This document shows, one piece after another, positions 63,137-64,000 of a stretch of DNA of 64,000 nt. This DNA comes from Caldovatus sediminis (GTDB lineage Bacteria; Pseudomonadota; Alphaproteobacteria; Acetobacterales; Acetobacteraceae). The stretch lies in the NCBI RefSeq assembly GCF_014644455.1, contig NZ_BMKS01000003.1, positions 399,930 through 463,929 of the forward strand, in the 5' to 3' direction. Position 1 is the stretch's first letter. The number at the start of each line of letters is the position of its first letter. Below the pieces are notes generated by a model, which saw only the letters and a list, made by a program, of their open reading frames with translations, was not told the origin of the DNA and did not search any database. A program made the translations under genes and the position numbers.

Positions 63137-63619
63137 TCAGGCCGGGTCCCCGACCAGGCGGTCGCGGAGCATGCCGAGGAAGGCCCAGCCCCCCGGCGTC
63201 GGGCTCACCAGAACATTGCGCCGGCACGCCGGGTCGCTCACGCGGCGCACGAGGTCGAGCGCCGTCAGGCGGTCGAGCGCCCGGGTCATAGCCGGCCGCG
63301 GGATCGCCAGCATGTCGGCCAGGGCGCAGCAGGTGCGCGGCTCCTCTCCGTCATGGACGACAAGCAGAACGGCGAGCTGGCGCAGCGTCAGGTCGCGACC
63401 GACTCCCGGCACGAGGGCCCGCACCAGCAGCCGCAGGGGATCGAGGGTCGCACCCGCTCCCGGCGGCGCGGCGCCGCCGGTCCGGGAGGCACGGGACCTT
63501 CCCTTGGGTCCTGGCAGACGCCGCCGGCGGTCGGCGGCGGGAGCGTTCCACAGGAGCGGCAGGCCGGTCTGGCGGCCGCCGATCGGAATCCTTCGGGACG
63601 GATCGGACGAGGGGGACAT
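63137..63619 (-). CDS. MarR/winged-helix transcriptional regulator
   Basis: 160 aa. After an Arg/Pro-rich N-terminus of about 65 residues, the winged helix is LTLRQLAVLLVVHDGEEPRT, CCALADMLAIPRPAMTRALD, RLTALDLVRRVSDPACRRNV and LVSPTPGGWAFLGMLRDRLV. The pattern helix-turn-helix then basic wing fits MarR-type regulators. ATG 63619 is chosen; an earlier in-frame start would run into the IS630 region. The ligand and target are unknown. The N-terminus may be mis-set or divergent. Confidence 0.8.
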   Translation of the reverse strand: MSPSSDPSRRIPIGGRQTGLPLLWNAPAADRRRRLPGPKGRSRASRTGGAAPPGAGATLDPLRLLVRALVPGVGRDLTLRQLAVLLVVHDGEEPRTCCALADMLAIPRPAMTRALDRLTALDLVRRVSDPACRRNVLVSPTPGGWAFLGMLRDRLVGDPA

Positions 63620-63728
63620 CGGGGGGGCGGACTCGCTCTGGCGCAGCAGGGGGCACCTCAAATACAACCATAAGTTGGTTCTGATGGCAATGACTCGCTT
63701 CAGATGCGGATCTGGTCCGGAGGGTCTA

Positions 63729-64000
63729 GAGCGGATTGCTTGGTGAGTTGAACGGCCGGTTCGGGTCCGCGTTGGGCTGGCTTTGGAGGGTCCGAAGCCA
63801 TGGCGTTGTCGGTCGATCTGCGGGAGCGCGTGCTGGCGGCGCATGAGCGGCGCGAGGGCAGCCAGCGCGTGCTGGCCGAGCGGTTTGGGGTGGCGGTTGG
63901 CACGGTGAACGGCTGGCTGCGGCAGGCCGGCGCGGGCCGCCGCGCCCCGCTGCGCCGCCGCGGCGGGCGCGCCGCGCTTGGTGGTGCGGGGCCGGAGGAG
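63729..64000 (+). mobile_element. IS630-type insertion sequence, left end, cut by window edge
   Basis: A candidate left end lies after the dinucleotide TA at 63727-63728 (sequence GAGCGGATTGCTTGG...), TA being the usual IS630/mariner target. It is about 70 bases before the transposase start. The end assignment is tentative because the right end lies outside the window. Confidence 0.45.
63800..64000 (+). CDS. IS630 family transposase, N-terminal part
   Basis: 67 codons of a helix-turn-helix domain: MALSVDLRERVLAAHERREG, SQRVLAERFGVAVGTVNGWL and RQAGAGRRAPLRRRGGRAA. This is the typical IS630 N-terminus, which binds the element's terminal repeats; the DDE catalytic domain would follow beyond the window. 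GGAGGG lies 13 bases before ATG 63800. Intactness cannot be judged. Confidence 0.85.
   Translation, partial: MALSVDLRERVLAAHERREGSQRVLAERFGVAVGTVNGWLRQAGAGRRAPLRRRGGRAALGGAGPEE

Overview
The window looks like a chromosomal segment of a very high G+C alphaproteobacterium, most likely Acetobacteraceae (Roseomonas-like). This is inferred from several things seen in the sequence: hopanoid genes of the HpnC/D/E type, two Bug-type tricarboxylate receptors, long fused catabolic proteins, a zapA - 6S RNA - 5-formyl-THF cyclo-ligase block, and a yebC-ruvC-ruvA-ruvB operon. Extreme third-position GC produces very long antisense open frames (up to about 1600 codons). These were treated as shadows.

Layout. 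1-3.6 kb (minus strand): end of a hopanoid operon, with an in-frame HpnC-HpnD fusion, HpnE and a partial SDR. 3.9-8.5 kb (plus): carbamoyltransferase, LhgO-like FAD oxidoreductase, HD protein and a cupin with a damaged N-terminus. 8.5-10.2 kb (minus): a Bug receptor and a DUF2459 protein. 10.6-14.8 kb (plus): thiolase-like protein, DUF35 zinc-ribbon protein and a tandem class III CoA-transferase. 14.8-22 kb (minus): an operon of acyl-CoA ligase, LivH, fused LivM-LivG, LivF, LivK-like binding protein and SMP-30 lactonase. 22.3-23.4 kb: alcohol dehydrogenase. 23.4-26.6 kb (minus): fumarylacetoacetase, cyclase and a second Bug receptor. 26.6-30.2 kb (minus): CPA2 antiporter, MFS transporter and GNAT acetyltransferase.

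30.3-37.0 kb (plus) is a compact operon: a DeoR regulator, a double operator, a HAD phosphatase, a PhnD-C-E-E type ABC importer and GlpD. It is probably an uptake and oxidation system for a glycerol-phosphate-like substrate. It is followed by tRNA-Arg(CCG) and an eroded stretch (37.2-38.3 kb) holding a decayed dapA-family gene. 38.3-43.1 kb is housekeeping: thiE, class I fba, zapA, 6S RNA, cyclo-ligase and YmdB. 43.1-44.2 kb has no convincing gene. 44.2-44.8 kb holds a frameshifted gene with a caspase-like His/Cys pattern. 44.8-47.9 kb is yebC-ruvCAB.

48.2-50.9 kb encodes a VCBS/RTX secreted protein, abutted by a decayed IS5-family element. 51.7-54.9 kb has small conserved genes, a guanidinium exporter under a tandem-ACGG guanidine-II riboswitch, and a MATE pump with an HxlR regulator whose upstream region carries two perfect inverted repeats. 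54.9-59.5 kb (minus) is a MotA/MotB-like ion-driven motor operon plus upp. Its MotB-like subunit has a coiled coil of about 400 residues. 59.7-61.4 kb holds an inositol monophosphatase family gene and efp. tRNA-Pro(UGG), a DUF192 protein, a small membrane protein and a MarR regulator follow. An IS630-type transposase begins at the right edge.
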